From NCBI GenBank assembly GCA_030432925.1, contig JAUILT010000031.1, positions 1-33,286 of the forward strand: a stretch of DNA of 33,286 bases, in the 5' to 3' direction. The translations under genes and the position numbers were made by a program. Position 1 is the stretch's first letter, and every line of letters starts with the position of its first letter. This DNA is from Bdellovibrionia bacterium (GTDB lineage Bacteria > Bdellovibrionota > Bdellovibrionia > Bdellovibrionales > UBA1609). This document shows, one piece after another, positions 15,057 through 23,831 of this stretch. The notes under the pieces are model-generated. The model saw nothing but the letters and a program-made list of their open reading frames with translations, was not told where the DNA came from and made no database searches.

Positions 15057-15741
15057 TGTTGGCTTTGAATTTTGTCATATAAAGAGAAGCTGTTTTTTGT
15101 TCATCCAATCCAAGTGTCCGAGCGACTTGTACAACAAAACCACGTACAAAAACGGCAGCAGGGAGAGCTTCGTAATCATCCCCTTCCAGGGCGCTCAGAT
15201 AGCTTTTACTGATTCTGGTTTCATTGCTTATTTGCTCAAGGTTTATTTGTTTATAAAGTCGAACTTTCTGTAAAAAGGGTCCGTCAAATTCGTTGGACTC
15301 AGCGATTTCTTGTTCAAGGTCTTTATCTACCTCGTAAACACTGAACTTTGTCTTGGCAAAACCCTCAGGAACACTGTCTCTTTTATTAAGTACGCGAACT
15401 CCTGGGCTGTTCTTAGTGTCTGTACGAGAGCTGCTATGATCCTCATTATCTGTTGTAACTTCTAGGTCAGGAAGCTCTTGTTTTGAACTGTGGCGTACTG
15501 CAAGGCTTGCATCATATTTTTTTCTTCGAGCTTGGTTGCTCAGGGTTTCAAAGGCCTCTTCTATAAGGTCCAGAAGCTCCCTGGCCTCATCTTCAGAAAA
15601 CATTGTAAAAAGAGCTGGTGAATCAGGGGAGTAGGTGGATTTGGCTTTTTGGTAAGCAAGGTGAATTTCATTTTGAGCCGCCCCTGGCTCTATTTCTAAA
15701 ATTTCATAATATGTTTGTTCGTTAAACCTAGCAGATCCCAT
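15046..15741 (-). CDS. Fusion of a degenerate J-domain with a RodZ-like HTH
   Basis: This 231-residue protein has two recognisable parts. Residues 10-77 follow a DnaJ J-domain pattern (Y-Y-E-I-L-E-I start, E-A-F-E-T-L-S-N, R-R-K-K-Y-D). The helix II-III loop reads Y-S-P-D at 37-40 instead of the HPD motif, so DnaK stimulation is unlikely. Residues 78-150 are low-complexity, acidic and probably disordered. Residues 155-222 match the HTH_25/RodZ-type helix-turn-helix (L-Y-K-Q-I-N-L-E-Q-I-S-N, S-K-S-Y-L-S-A-L-E, P-A-A-V-F-V-R-G-F). There is no membrane segment, unlike RodZ. It lies 6 bp after the FlhG-like ATPase and overlaps rluD. A scaffold or regulatory role is inferred; the precise function is unknown. 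Confidence 0.75.
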   Translation of the reverse strand: MGSARFNEQTYYEILEIEPGAAQNEIHLAYQKAKSTYSPDSPALFTMFSEDEARELLDLIEEAFETLSNQARRKKYDASLAVRHSSKQELPDLEVTTDNEDHSSSRTDTKNSPGVRVLNKRDSVPEGFAKTKFSVYEVDKDLEQEIAESNEFDGPFLQKVRLYKQINLEQISNETRISKSYLSALEGDDYEALPAAVFVRGFVVQVARTLGLDEQKTASLYMTKFKANSGK

Positions 15742-15747
15742 AAGACG

Positions 15748-16719
15748 TTATACCACAGCTTTACGGTGGTGCGGTTTTGTCAAAGTTCTGGAAATGCTCA
15801 TGAGCTGAGTATATAACCGACTTGTTGGGCAATCGACCAGAAGGTGTTTTCTTCTGCGCAATGACTGCCATACCGCATTATCATACTCCACTTGCCCGAG
15901 AAGTTCACAGGAAATTCCAAAGTACTTCCTGCAGACGCTTTCAAGAGACGGGGCCAGCTCCAGGTCCTTTTGTGAGCGCCCTTGGTTGAGAATAATATTG
16001 ATTTTGAACTGACTCATCAGCTTTTCTAGCTCGCTCCCTTTCTCAGGGTTATGTTTACACAGATAGTGGATCAGGTCACCTGGAGTGCGAACTCCATATT
16101 CATCTTTTTTTCCCATAATCATAGAAATTTCACTCTCTAGATTGAGTTGAAACTCAAAACGCTTGATGCGCCGATAAAAAGCAGATTTGATAAAACGGTA
16201 GGTATTTTCTACGCTAACAGGCTCAGGAGTAAAAACAACAATGTGTTGAGTGGCCATTAAAAAGAAGTCCAAAGTAGATGTCTGTGTTCCAGCGCTGAGG
16301 TCGAGAATAACATAGTCTGCTTCAAGGTTATAGATTGATGACATCAATCGACTGCGGCCAGACTCAGAGAGACAAGGTGTTTCCAGGGCATCGCTGGCAC
16401 AACTAATGAGTTCCAGATTTTTAAAGTTTGTGTCCATTTTTGACTGCATAAGCTTCATATGAGGGGTGCTTAGAAATTGATTAATACCATTTTCAGGAGT
16501 GTTTAATCCCAAGTACGTATGAAGATTCGCCGCTCCAATATCTAAATCAATGAGAATAGTTTTGTAGCCCATCTGCGAAAGAAATAAAGCTAAAGAAGAG
16601 CTAACAAATGATTTACCAACACCGCCTTTGCCACCACCGACAGCAATAATATGAGACTTGGGCTTTTTTTGTCCACGCAAGTGAAGGTACTTTGATTTTT
16701 CTACCTTTTGCTGTTTCAA
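15748..16719 (-). CDS. MinD/ParA superfamily ATPase, FlhG/FleN-like
   Basis: This 323-residue deviant Walker-A ATPase has G-G-G-K-G-G-V-G-K-S at 28-37, the switch I region D-L-D-I-G-A-A-N-L and a V-I-L-D-L-S-A-G-T switch II segment. It has the pattern of the MinD/FlhG group rather than plasmid ParA. FlhG proteins set flagellar number and position with FlhF, but no flhF or flagellar gene lies in this window, so a different polarity or regulatory role is open. No C-terminal amphipathic membrane-targeting helix is obvious. The start is TTG with GGAAAAGG close upstream. It is placed between tsaB and the J-domain/HTH gene, with which it may work. Confidence 0.8.
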   Translation of the reverse strand: MKQQKVEKSKYLHLRGQKKPKSHIIAVGGGKGGVGKSFVSSSLALFLSQMGYKTILIDLDIGAANLHTYLGLNTPENGINQFLSTPHMKLMQSKMDTNFKNLELISCASDALETPCLSESGRSRLMSSIYNLEADYVILDLSAGTQTSTLDFFLMATQHIVVFTPEPVSVENTYRFIKSAFYRRIKRFEFQLNLESEISMIMGKKDEYGVRTPGDLIHYLCKHNPEKGSELEKLMSQFKINIILNQGRSQKDLELAPSLESVCRKYFGISCELLGQVEYDNAVWQSLRRRKHLLVDCPTSRLYTQLMSISRTLTKPHHRKAVV

Positions 16720-16734
16720 CCTTTTCCGCCGTGT

Positions 16735-17463
16735 TTAAAACCTGAGCTTTTGGGGCTTTAGCTCCCCACTCTTCAGTTTCTCTTCGGCTTCAGATGCTCG
16801 AATATAAAGAGGTTTTGCAGTTTTCCAGTCCTTGGGCGAGGGGGGGGTGGAAAGCCCTACTGTGGACTGAATTGCGGACTGTGCTGTGGGTACTGCTGTC
16901 GAAGCCATTGTGAGTAGGTGGTGAATGGGCTTGAGCTCTTCCCAATACAAATGGAAACCTCGACCAATGACCAGAGAAGGAGTTGTAATTATATAACAAA
17001 GTTGGTTTGCAGTAACAGCTTGAGGAGCTAAGGTCTCTGTCGGGGCAGAGCCGCTACCCTCGTTGGTGTAGCGGGCAATGTATATAAGATCTCTAAATGC
17101 CTCACAGCTGGAGAAAATATGTTCTCCTGGTTTGCAGGAAACTTGAGAGGCAAGGTTTTCTAAAGTATTGACTGTCCAAATAGGTAAGTCGTTGGCATAG
17201 GCCAATGATTTGGCAAAATTCATGGCCACTCGGATACCGGTAAAACTTCCTGGTCCACAACCACAGACAAGGCCTGAAAGTATTGACGGGTGAATTCCGA
17301 CTTTTTCAAATAGTTTTTGCGAGAACAATGTAATCACTTCGCTGTGAGAGTGAGTTTGAGTCCAGGAAAATTCGTGGAATGAATGAGCTTCGGCTTTATT
17401 GAAAAGAGCGAGAGACCCCTCTTTTGTACTGGTTTCAACTCCCAGGTACCACTCTGCAGACAT
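16735..17463 (-). CDS. tsaB: tRNA t6A37 threonylcarbamoyltransferase complex subunit TsaB
   Basis: This 242-residue protein of the ASKHA fold has the TsaB N-terminus (L-G-V-E-T-S-T) and the G-P-G-S-F-T-G-I-R block at about 70-78 (I-R-V-A-M-N-F-A-K-S-L). It forms the TsaB-TsaD-TsaE complex, which transfers threonylcarbamoyl to A37 of ANN-decoding tRNAs. TsaB is the inactive structural partner of TsaD. Its ATG overlaps the rseP stop by one base (TAATG), so it is coupled to it. The length is at the normal upper range (about 230). Confidence 0.9.
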   Translation of the reverse strand: MSAEWYLGVETSTKEGSLALFNKAEAHSFHEFSWTQTHSHSEVITLFSQKLFEKVGIHPSILSGLVCGCGPGSFTGIRVAMNFAKSLAYANDLPIWTVNTLENLASQVSCKPGEHIFSSCEAFRDLIYIARYTNEGSGSAPTETLAPQAVTANQLCYIITTPSLVIGRGFHLYWEELKPIHHLLTMASTAVPTAQSAIQSTVGLSTPPSPKDWKTAKPLYIRASEAEEKLKSGELKPQKLRF

Positions 17464-19151
17464 TACCAGGCCGAGAATAGGTTGCTGATGTCATTAAATA
17501 AGGCAAAGGCCATCAATGAGATCAATATGACTAAGCCAAACTGTTGGGCAATCTCCATTTTCCGCATAGAAAGCGGTGCTCCTCGAAGAGCCTCAATACT
17601 AAAGAAAACAAGATGTCCCCCATCCAGAATGGGAACAGGCAATAAGTTAATTAAAAACAGGTTGATGGAAATGATAGCCATCATTCGCAAAAACTGAGAA
17701 AGTCCTGCTTCAAAAGAATGGCTGGCATAGCGACCAATGGTGATCAAGCTGCCAATATTTTTTGGTGAAACATCTCCCTGGATCATGCGAACAATACCCA
17801 AAACAATAATTTTAGACCACTCATAGGATTTATAGGCACCGATCTTAAAAGCCTCAACCGGATGACTTGTGCGCTCAAGAACTGCTGGGGGCATGGCCAT
17901 ACTCAAGCCAGGGTAGATTCCTACTGTAAAGCGGCTTTCTTCTTGTCCACGAGCATTCATTAGTTCTGTCATTTGTGGAGTCACTTTTGTAATAAAAGGT
18001 TCTCCGCTTCTTAAAACTTCAACTTCAAGGGAATCTCCCTCTTTATTAAACCCCTTAATGGTGTTCAGCACCTGATCCCAGTTATCAACCCTTAAGTCGC
18101 CAATGCGTTGGATTTTATCGCCCCGCTTTAGGCCTGCTTGCATGGCAGGGCCATCGGGTTTAAGGCGTAATAGGTAAAGTTCTGCAGACTCAATGCCCAG
18201 GACTTCAGTGACCTTTCCGCCGGGCTCCATATCAAACCGAAGATCCAGTGTGACAGTTCGAGGCTTTGGCTCTTCACCAATATGATACTGAAACACAGTC
18301 AGTTCTGCAGACTTCTGGTTGCTCTCCCAAGCCTTGTAGAGTAGGGACTCCAGATTTCTGTAGCCAATGACATCTTGGCCATCGACTTTCTCCACAAAGT
18401 CCAGGGTTTTCAGGCCACTGGTGGCGGCCTCTGAACTGGGGCTCGCCACTCCAATTAGTGAAGACAGTGATTCCAAAGAAAGCCCTTCAATGTGTCCGAC
18501 CTTTTCATTGGGGTTGAGAATGTCGTCAGTTTTTCCTAAGGTGGGAGTGGCAGCGATTTCTCGAACCTCACCCGTATGTTCAGTTTTGACAATGAACTTA
18601 AGTTGGCTTCCCGCCGAGGACCGAATCTTTTCATCGACTTCTTTCCAGGTAAGTACTTTTTCATTGTTAATAGACTCGATCTTATCTCCGGAGCGGAAGC
18701 CGACCTGCCAAGCAATTTGGCTTTCTTTAACGTCGCCCACAAAAGCGCCAGGAACATCCTGGCCAATCATGGCAATCATAAAAAATAAAAGCCCAGCAAA
18801 GAACAAATTCATGAGCGGTCCGGCCAGTACAATGGCAATTCTTTGAAAGACTGGTTTGTCTAGAAATGAATATGGCTTCTCAGCGTCTTCAACAGTTTGT
18901 GTAGGGTCATCACCAAACATTTTTACATAGCCCCCAAGGGGGATCATGGAGATACAATAGGTTGTGTCGCCACGTTTGGTTTCTAAAATCTTTTTGCCAA
19001 AGCCTAAAGAAAACACTTCCACACGTACGCCAAAAAATTTGGCAACCATAAAGTGACCTAGTTCGTGAACAAAGATCAAAAGGCCTAAAAGAATAAACAG
19101 GGGGCCGACTCCAGAGAGTCCTTGCTGAAGCCAAGATAAAATTACATCCAT
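17463..19151 (-). CDS. rseP: Site-2 intramembrane zinc metalloprotease RseP
   Basis: This 562-residue RseP/SpoIVFB-type intramembrane protease has the zinc motif H-E-L-G-H at 29-33 in the first membrane segment and the second metal motif L-P-V-P-I-L-D-G-G-H in the C-terminal membrane region. Two PDZ domains lie between (about 145-220 and 315-390), separated by a spacer of about 95 residues. It is some 110 residues longer than E. coli RseP (450). RseP cleaves anti-sigma factors such as RseA in the envelope stress cascade and clears remnant signal peptides. It is encoded 38 bp after cdsA and overlaps tsaB. The ATG start is normal. Confidence 0.92.
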   Translation of the reverse strand: MDVILSWLQQGLSGVGPLFILLGLLIFVHELGHFMVAKFFGVRVEVFSLGFGKKILETKRGDTTYCISMIPLGGYVKMFGDDPTQTVEDAEKPYSFLDKPVFQRIAIVLAGPLMNLFFAGLLFFMIAMIGQDVPGAFVGDVKESQIAWQVGFRSGDKIESINNEKVLTWKEVDEKIRSSAGSQLKFIVKTEHTGEVREIAATPTLGKTDDILNPNEKVGHIEGLSLESLSSLIGVASPSSEAATSGLKTLDFVEKVDGQDVIGYRNLESLLYKAWESNQKSAELTVFQYHIGEEPKPRTVTLDLRFDMEPGGKVTEVLGIESAELYLLRLKPDGPAMQAGLKRGDKIQRIGDLRVDNWDQVLNTIKGFNKEGDSLEVEVLRSGEPFITKVTPQMTELMNARGQEESRFTVGIYPGLSMAMPPAVLERTSHPVEAFKIGAYKSYEWSKIIVLGIVRMIQGDVSPKNIGSLITIGRYASHSFEAGLSQFLRMMAIISINLFLINLLPVPILDGGHLVFFSIEALRGAPLSMRKMEIAQQFGLVILISLMAFALFNDISNLFSAW

Positions 19152-19189
19152 ACGCTCATTCTATACCTAAAAAGATTGAGTTTGCCAGG

Positions 19190-20032
19190 TCAAAGGTTGA
19201 AAAAATATAAACAAATGATGGAGAAAGCATAAACAAGTGGAGCTGCGATATAAATCCCATCCAATCGGTCCAGTACGCCACCGTGTCCAGGCATAATACG
19301 TCCTGTATCCTTAACATCTGCTACGCGTTTCACCAGAGAAATAAACAAATCACCACTCTGTGCCACCAGTCCACAGATCAGCCCAAAGGGCAGTGTTATA
19401 TAAAGCGGAATACCTGGTATAAAGTAGTAAAAATAGATAGCTCCAAGCAGTGTGGAGCCCAACGCACCGGAGATACAGCCTTCTACAGTTTTTTTGGGAG
19501 AAATTTGGGCATAGATTTTTCGGCGCCCCCAAAGTCGACCACCAAAGTAAGCCAGAGTATCCCCGGAAAAAACAATAACTAGCAGGGCGTAAAACCAGAG
19601 AAGCCCCTTAGAAAGGAGTAGAGTTTTCAGTATAAGCGCAGGAAAAACAGCACAATAAATAATGCCAATAAGCCCCAGCCCATAGCTTTGTAGAATCTGT
19701 TCGTTAGAGAAATCTTTTTTGGTTGTCCACAGGCCCAAGGTCAGAAACAAAGACAAACTTATGACCAGGCCGAGAATTTCAAAAACATAGTTTCCATTAA
19801 GTAGTGCAAAAAAGCTGAGAGCTGAAGCACCCATGAAAACAGCTTGAAAAACCAATGGGCTGCCAACCTTGAGAAATGCCGCCCGTCTATATTCATTGAT
19901 TGCTGCAATAATGATAAGTCCACACAGCCACGCCATGCCTTTACTTCCGCTGTACCAGCTGACAAGGCTGAGAATAGTAGCTCCAATAAGGGCAGAGATG
20001 ATTCGAATGAAAAGATTTTCCAAATGAGACAC
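19190..20032 (-). CDS. cdsA: Phosphatidate cytidylyltransferase
   Basis: This 280-residue polytopic membrane protein has about eight hydrophobic segments and the CDP-DAG synthase signature near its end: K-R-V-A-D-V-K-D-T-G-R-I-M-P-G-H-G-G-V-L-D-R-L-D. It makes CDP-diacylglycerol from phosphatidate and CTP, the entry to phospholipid synthesis. The start is GTG and overlaps the uppS stop by one base (TAGTG), so the pair is translationally coupled. The location, between uppS and rseP, is the classic arrangement. Confidence 0.95.
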   Translation of the reverse strand: MSHLENLFIRIISALIGATILSLVSWYSGSKGMAWLCGLIIIAAINEYRRAAFLKVGSPLVFQAVFMGASALSFFALLNGNYVFEILGLVISLSLFLTLGLWTTKKDFSNEQILQSYGLGLIGIIYCAVFPALILKTLLLSKGLLWFYALLVIVFSGDTLAYFGGRLWGRRKIYAQISPKKTVEGCISGALGSTLLGAIYFYYFIPGIPLYITLPFGLICGLVAQSGDLFISLVKRVADVKDTGRIMPGHGGVLDRLDGIYIAAPLVYAFSIICLYFFNL

Positions 20033-20784
20033 TACCGAACCATTTCCTGGGTGGGAAGTGGCATTGGCACCAATTGTTCGCTCGTTTTACCAAAGCGACG
20101 TTCCGTTTTTTGAAAGCTTTTAAGAGCCTGATGGAGATTCTCAGTGGTGAAGTCTGGCCAGTAGACAGGTGTGACGTAAAACTCTGAATAGGCAGCTTGC
20201 CAGAGAAAAAAGTTAGAAAGTCGTGACTCTCCGCTTGTTCGAATTATAAGGTCGGGGTCTTGTAAGTAAGATGATTGAAGAGCGTCGGAGAGAGACTCTT
20301 CAGTAATATCATCTGGGCTTAGTTTTGCGTTTTTGACCTTCTCTGCCAAGTTCTTTACGGCATTGACAATCTCTTGTCGGCCCCCGTAGTTCAATGCAAA
20401 TGTTAGCTTCATTCCGGTGTTGTCTTTAGTCAGCATTCTGGTTTCTTGCACTTGCTCCAGAACACTGACTGGGAGTCGAGAGATGTCGCCAATGCAGTCA
20501 AAGCGAATGTTGTTTTTAATTAGGTTGCGAGTCTCTCTTTTCAGCCGCTTCTTTAGTAAGAGCATGAGAAAACGAATCTCATCTTGGGGACGCTTCCAGT
20601 TTTCGGTAGAAAATGTGAAAAGTGTGAGGCTGTCCAACCCTAAGCGAGCACCCTCCTCAATAATTTTTTTGGCTTTGCTAGCACCCCGGATATGGCCAAA
20701 AAAACGGCTGTGTCCACGGGCTTTGGCCCAGCGTCCATTTCCGTCCATAATGATTGCCACGTGTTTGGGTAGTTTCAAAATCAA
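20032..20784 (-). CDS. uppS: Undecaprenyl diphosphate synthase (cis-prenyltransferase)
   Basis: This 250-residue cis-prenyltransferase has H-V-A-I-I-M-D-G-N-G-R-W-A at 8-20, with the catalytic Asp14. It also has the F-S-T-E-N-W-K-R-P motif and a late I-R-T-S-G-E-S-R-L-S-N-F block. It condenses isopentenyl diphosphate onto farnesyl diphosphate to give C55 undecaprenyl diphosphate, the lipid carrier for peptidoglycan and other cell-wall sugars. The start is TTG with GGAGG about 4 nt upstream; a second TTG 6 nt downstream is the other option. It is encoded 19 bp after frr. Confidence 0.95.
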   Translation of the reverse strand: MILKLPKHVAIIMDGNGRWAKARGHSRFFGHIRGASKAKKIIEEGARLGLDSLTLFTFSTENWKRPQDEIRFLMLLLKKRLKRETRNLIKNNIRFDCIGDISRLPVSVLEQVQETRMLTKDNTGMKLTFALNYGGRQEIVNAVKNLAEKVKNAKLSPDDITEESLSDALQSSYLQDPDLIIRTSGESRLSNFFLWQAAYSEFYVTPVYWPDFTTENLHQALKSFQKTERRFGKTSEQLVPMPLPTQEMVR

Positions 20785-20803
20785 AAAGCCTCCGGTTACG
20801 GAA

Positions 20804-21361
20804 TTAAACAGTCATCAGATCTTTTTCTTTGTCGTCACCAGCTTCGTCAACTTTAGCGATATACTTGTCAGTGAGTTTTTGAATGTCGCCTTCGCCGCGC
20901 TTCAAGTCATCTTCGCTGATCTCCTTGGCTTTTTCCGCTTTCTTTAGTTCGTCATTGGCTTCTCGTCGAGCCATTCTTACTGCGACTCGAGCCTCTTCAG
21001 CAATTTTCTTTACAGACTTTACCAAGTCCTTGCGGCGCTCTTCGGTCAGTTCAGGGACCTTCAGGCGAATCACCTTGCCGTCATTCTGGGGAGACATTCC
21101 AAGGTCCGCTTTGACGATGGCACTTTCAACATCTTTGAGAACAGAGGCCTCCCAAGGAGCAATCAGAAAAGATTTTGCATCGGGGGTAGAAACCGCAGCC
21201 ACTTGGTTCAAAGGGGTCGGTGTTCCATAGTAATTGACTTTCACAGCGTCTAGCATGGAGACCTGGGCACGCCCGGTTCGAACCTTTTTTAACTCACTGG
21301 ACAACGACTCCAGAGCTTTTTGCATCTTTGATTCTGTTTCTTTTTGCAAACCATCCAACAT
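20804..21361 (-). CDS. frr: Ribosome recycling factor
   Basis: This 185-residue protein is a standard RRF with K-V-R-T-G-R-A near 26-32, Y-Y-G-T-P-T-P-L-N-Q-V-A at 44-55 and R-L-K-V-P-E-L-T-E-E-R-R-K-D-L near 103-117. It releases ribosomes from mRNA after termination, together with EF-G. A ribosome site (GGAGAGG) precedes the ATG. It sits 16 bp after pyrH in the rpsB-tsf-pyrH-frr series. The length is as expected. Confidence 0.97.
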   Translation of the reverse strand: MLDGLQKETESKMQKALESLSSELKKVRTGRAQVSMLDAVKVNYYGTPTPLNQVAAVSTPDAKSFLIAPWEASVLKDVESAIVKADLGMSPQNDGKVIRLKVPELTEERRKDLVKSVKKIAEEARVAVRMARREANDELKKAEKAKEISEDDLKRGEGDIQKLTDKYIAKVDEAGDDKEKDLMTV

Positions 21362-21377
21362 GAGTGACCTCTCCTGG

Positions 21378-22097
<720 letters not shown>

Positions 22098-22748
22098 TTA
22101 CCCTTTCACAGCAGCGGCAACTTCTTCAGCAAAGTTGTCGACTTTCTTTTCGATCCCCTCTCCCAGTTCAAAGCGGATAAACCTCCGGATCACCATGTTC
22201 TCGCCAATTTTGGCAACTAGATCTGTGAGAGCCTCACCGACAGTTTTATCTGGGTTCTTTACAAACTTCTGATCCATCAGACAGTTTTCAGCGGCCCATT
22301 TTTTGATTTGCCCATCCAGAATCTTGTCCAGAAACTCTGGCTTTTTGCCTTCTTCAATGGCCTTGGCCTTGAGGACGGCTTTTTCTTTCTCTACATCCTC
22401 AGCAGGAATCTCATCCATTTTTAAGTAGGTGGGGTTGATAGCTGCCACGTGCATGGCAACATCTCTCACAAACCCCTGAAATTCTTCATTTCGAGCCACA
22501 AAGTCTGTTTCGGAGTTGACCTCAACCAGCACTCCAATGCGACCACCAGCATGAATATAAGACCCCACAAGGCCCTCAGCAGCAATGCGATCCGCTTTTT
22601 TGGCCGCTTTACTGAGGCCTTTGGTTCTTAACCAGTCCACAGCTTTCTCAAAGTCACCATCAGTTTCAGTGAGAGCTTTCTTGCAATCCATCATTCCTGC
22701 ACTGGTTTTTTCTCTCAATTCTTTAACAAGAGCAGCAGTAATAGCCAT
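22098..22748 (-). CDS. tsf: Elongation factor Ts (short form)
   Basis: This 216-residue EF-Ts has the N-terminal UBA-like module (V-K-E-L-R-E-K-T-S-A-G-M-M-D-C-K-K-A-L) and the signature E-V-N-S-E-T-D-F-V-A-R-N-E-E-F. It is shorter than E. coli EF-Ts (283 residues), as in many non-enteric bacteria; a single core subdomain remains. It exchanges GDP for GTP on EF-Tu. It is encoded 32 bp after rpsB with an AGGAAAGG ribosome site upstream of the ATG. Confidence 0.97.
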   Translation of the reverse strand: MAITAALVKELREKTSAGMMDCKKALTETDGDFEKAVDWLRTKGLSKAAKKADRIAAEGLVGSYIHAGGRIGVLVEVNSETDFVARNEEFQGFVRDVAMHVAAINPTYLKMDEIPAEDVEKEKAVLKAKAIEEGKKPEFLDKILDGQIKKWAAENCLMDQKFVKNPDKTVGEALTDLVAKIGENMVIRRFIRFELGEGIEKKVDNFAEEVAAAVKG

Positions 22749-22780
22749 TTTTATTCGCCTTTCCTAAGGTTTGAATCCAT

Positions 22781-23719
22781 TTAGTTTTTTTCTTCAGCAG
22801 TCTTGGTTTCTTCTGTCGTAGCAGTAGCAGCACCTGACTCACCGTCGTCAGTGACTTCTGCTTCAACTTCGGCCTGAATCTCTGTTTCTTCGGCAAGGCC
22901 AGCAGCCACGAGTTTACGACCTTTGGAAACCTTCACAACAGAGGGGCCATCTCCGGGGTTTGCCGGTTTAGCAGCCGCTTCTTCCTTAGCAACTTCGACC
23001 TCTTTTTCTTTTTCTTCAGCCAGAGCTCGCCTTTTCACCTCCCACTCCTTTTGACCCTCAAGAAACGCATCAGCCACCATATTGGCAAAAAGCTTAATGG
23101 AGCGAATAGCATCGTCGTTTCCGGGAATGGGGAAATCAATTTTTTCAGGGTCCGTATTTGTGTCAGCAATCCCCACAACTGGAATTCCCAGTCGGCGGGC
23201 CTCCGCCACAGCAATGTGCTCCTTGTTAAGGTCCACAACAAACATCAGCCCGGGAGGCTCTTTCATGTCACGAATACCATCCAAATACTCTTTGAGCTTC
23301 AGATATTCTTTTTCAATTTTAGAACGTTCTTTTTTAGAAAAGAAATCCAGCTCACCTTTTTCTCTCATCTGGTCGATTTTTTTCAGACGGTCAATAGATG
23401 ACTTCACTGTCTGGAAGTTGGTGAGAGTTCCGCCCAACCACCGTTTTGTTACGTAGAACTGATCGGCTTTTTCTGCAGCCTGAGTGATGGGCTCAACAGC
23501 TTGTTTTTTTGTTCCCACAAAAATCATTGTGGCCCCATTACCAGCTGTTTTTTTCACAAATTCGGCAGCAGCTTTGGCATGAACAACAGACTTTTGCAGA
23601 TCTATAATGTGGATGCCCCCCCTGTCAGTGTAGACATAGGGTTTCATTTTCGGGTTCCAGCGCTGGGTTTGATGTCCAAAATGAACGCCGGCATCAAGCA
23701 TTTGCTTCATGGTAATCAT
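22781..23719 (-). CDS. rpsB: 30S ribosomal protein S2 with long C-terminal extension
   Basis: This 312-residue S2 has the normal N-terminus (M-L-D-A-G-V-H-F-G-H-Q-T-R-type, here T-Q-R-W-N-P-K-M) and the core motifs V-D-L-N-K-E-H-I-A-V-A-E-A and G-I-A-D-T-N-T-D-P. The core ends about residue 230. The final 80 residues form an acidic and alanine-rich tail not found in E. coli S2 (241), probably disordered. S2 binds the 30S platform and recruits S1 function. The ATG at 23719 has GGAGG about 8 nt upstream. It heads the rpsB-tsf-pyrH-frr-uppS-cdsA-rseP transcript. Confidence 0.97.
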   Translation of the reverse strand: MITMKQMLDAGVHFGHQTQRWNPKMKPYVYTDRGGIHIIDLQKSVVHAKAAAEFVKKTAGNGATMIFVGTKKQAVEPITQAAEKADQFYVTKRWLGGTLTNFQTVKSSIDRLKKIDQMREKGELDFFSKKERSKIEKEYLKLKEYLDGIRDMKEPPGLMFVVDLNKEHIAVAEARRLGIPVVGIADTNTDPEKIDFPIPGNDDAIRSIKLFANMVADAFLEGQKEWEVKRRALAEEKEKEVEVAKEEAAAKPANPGDGPSVVKVSKGRKLVAAGLAEETEIQAEVEAEVTDDGESGAATATTEETKTAEEKN

Positions 23720-23755
23720 AGAATTTCCTCCTGGTTAGACCTCCCTTAAGGCAGT

Positions 23756-23774
23756 GGCCGGATTTTGCCGGACC
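23756..23774 (-). other. Bulged hairpin in the rpsB leader
   Basis: On the minus strand, GG-T-CCGG then a CAAAAT loop then CCGGCC forms a 6-bp GC-rich stem with one bulge, 37-55 nt before the rpsB ATG. It could be an S2 autogenous leader element; such leaders are known in several groups. No U-run follows, so it is not a terminator. Confidence 0.4.
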
Positions 23775-23775
23775 A

Positions 23776-23803
23776 GGAATAAGCCTCAAGGTGTGTTTTT
23801 CAA
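23776..23803 (-). promoter_or_regulatory. Possible rpsB promoter
   Basis: On the minus strand, TTGAAA (23798-23803) and TATTCC (23776-23781) are spaced 16 bp, in the 112-bp gap between the FAD oxidoreductase and rpsB. The -35 is good and the -10 weak. This would put the hairpin at 23756-23774 right at the 5' end of the transcript. Confidence 0.35.
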
Positions 23804-23831
23804 AATTGTTTTAGGGATTTAACACGACTCA

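Noticed and set aside
20883-21230. Plus-strand ORF opposite frr
   Set aside because: Low-complexity Ser/Arg/Phe-rich translation, typical of the antisense frame of a charged coding sequence.
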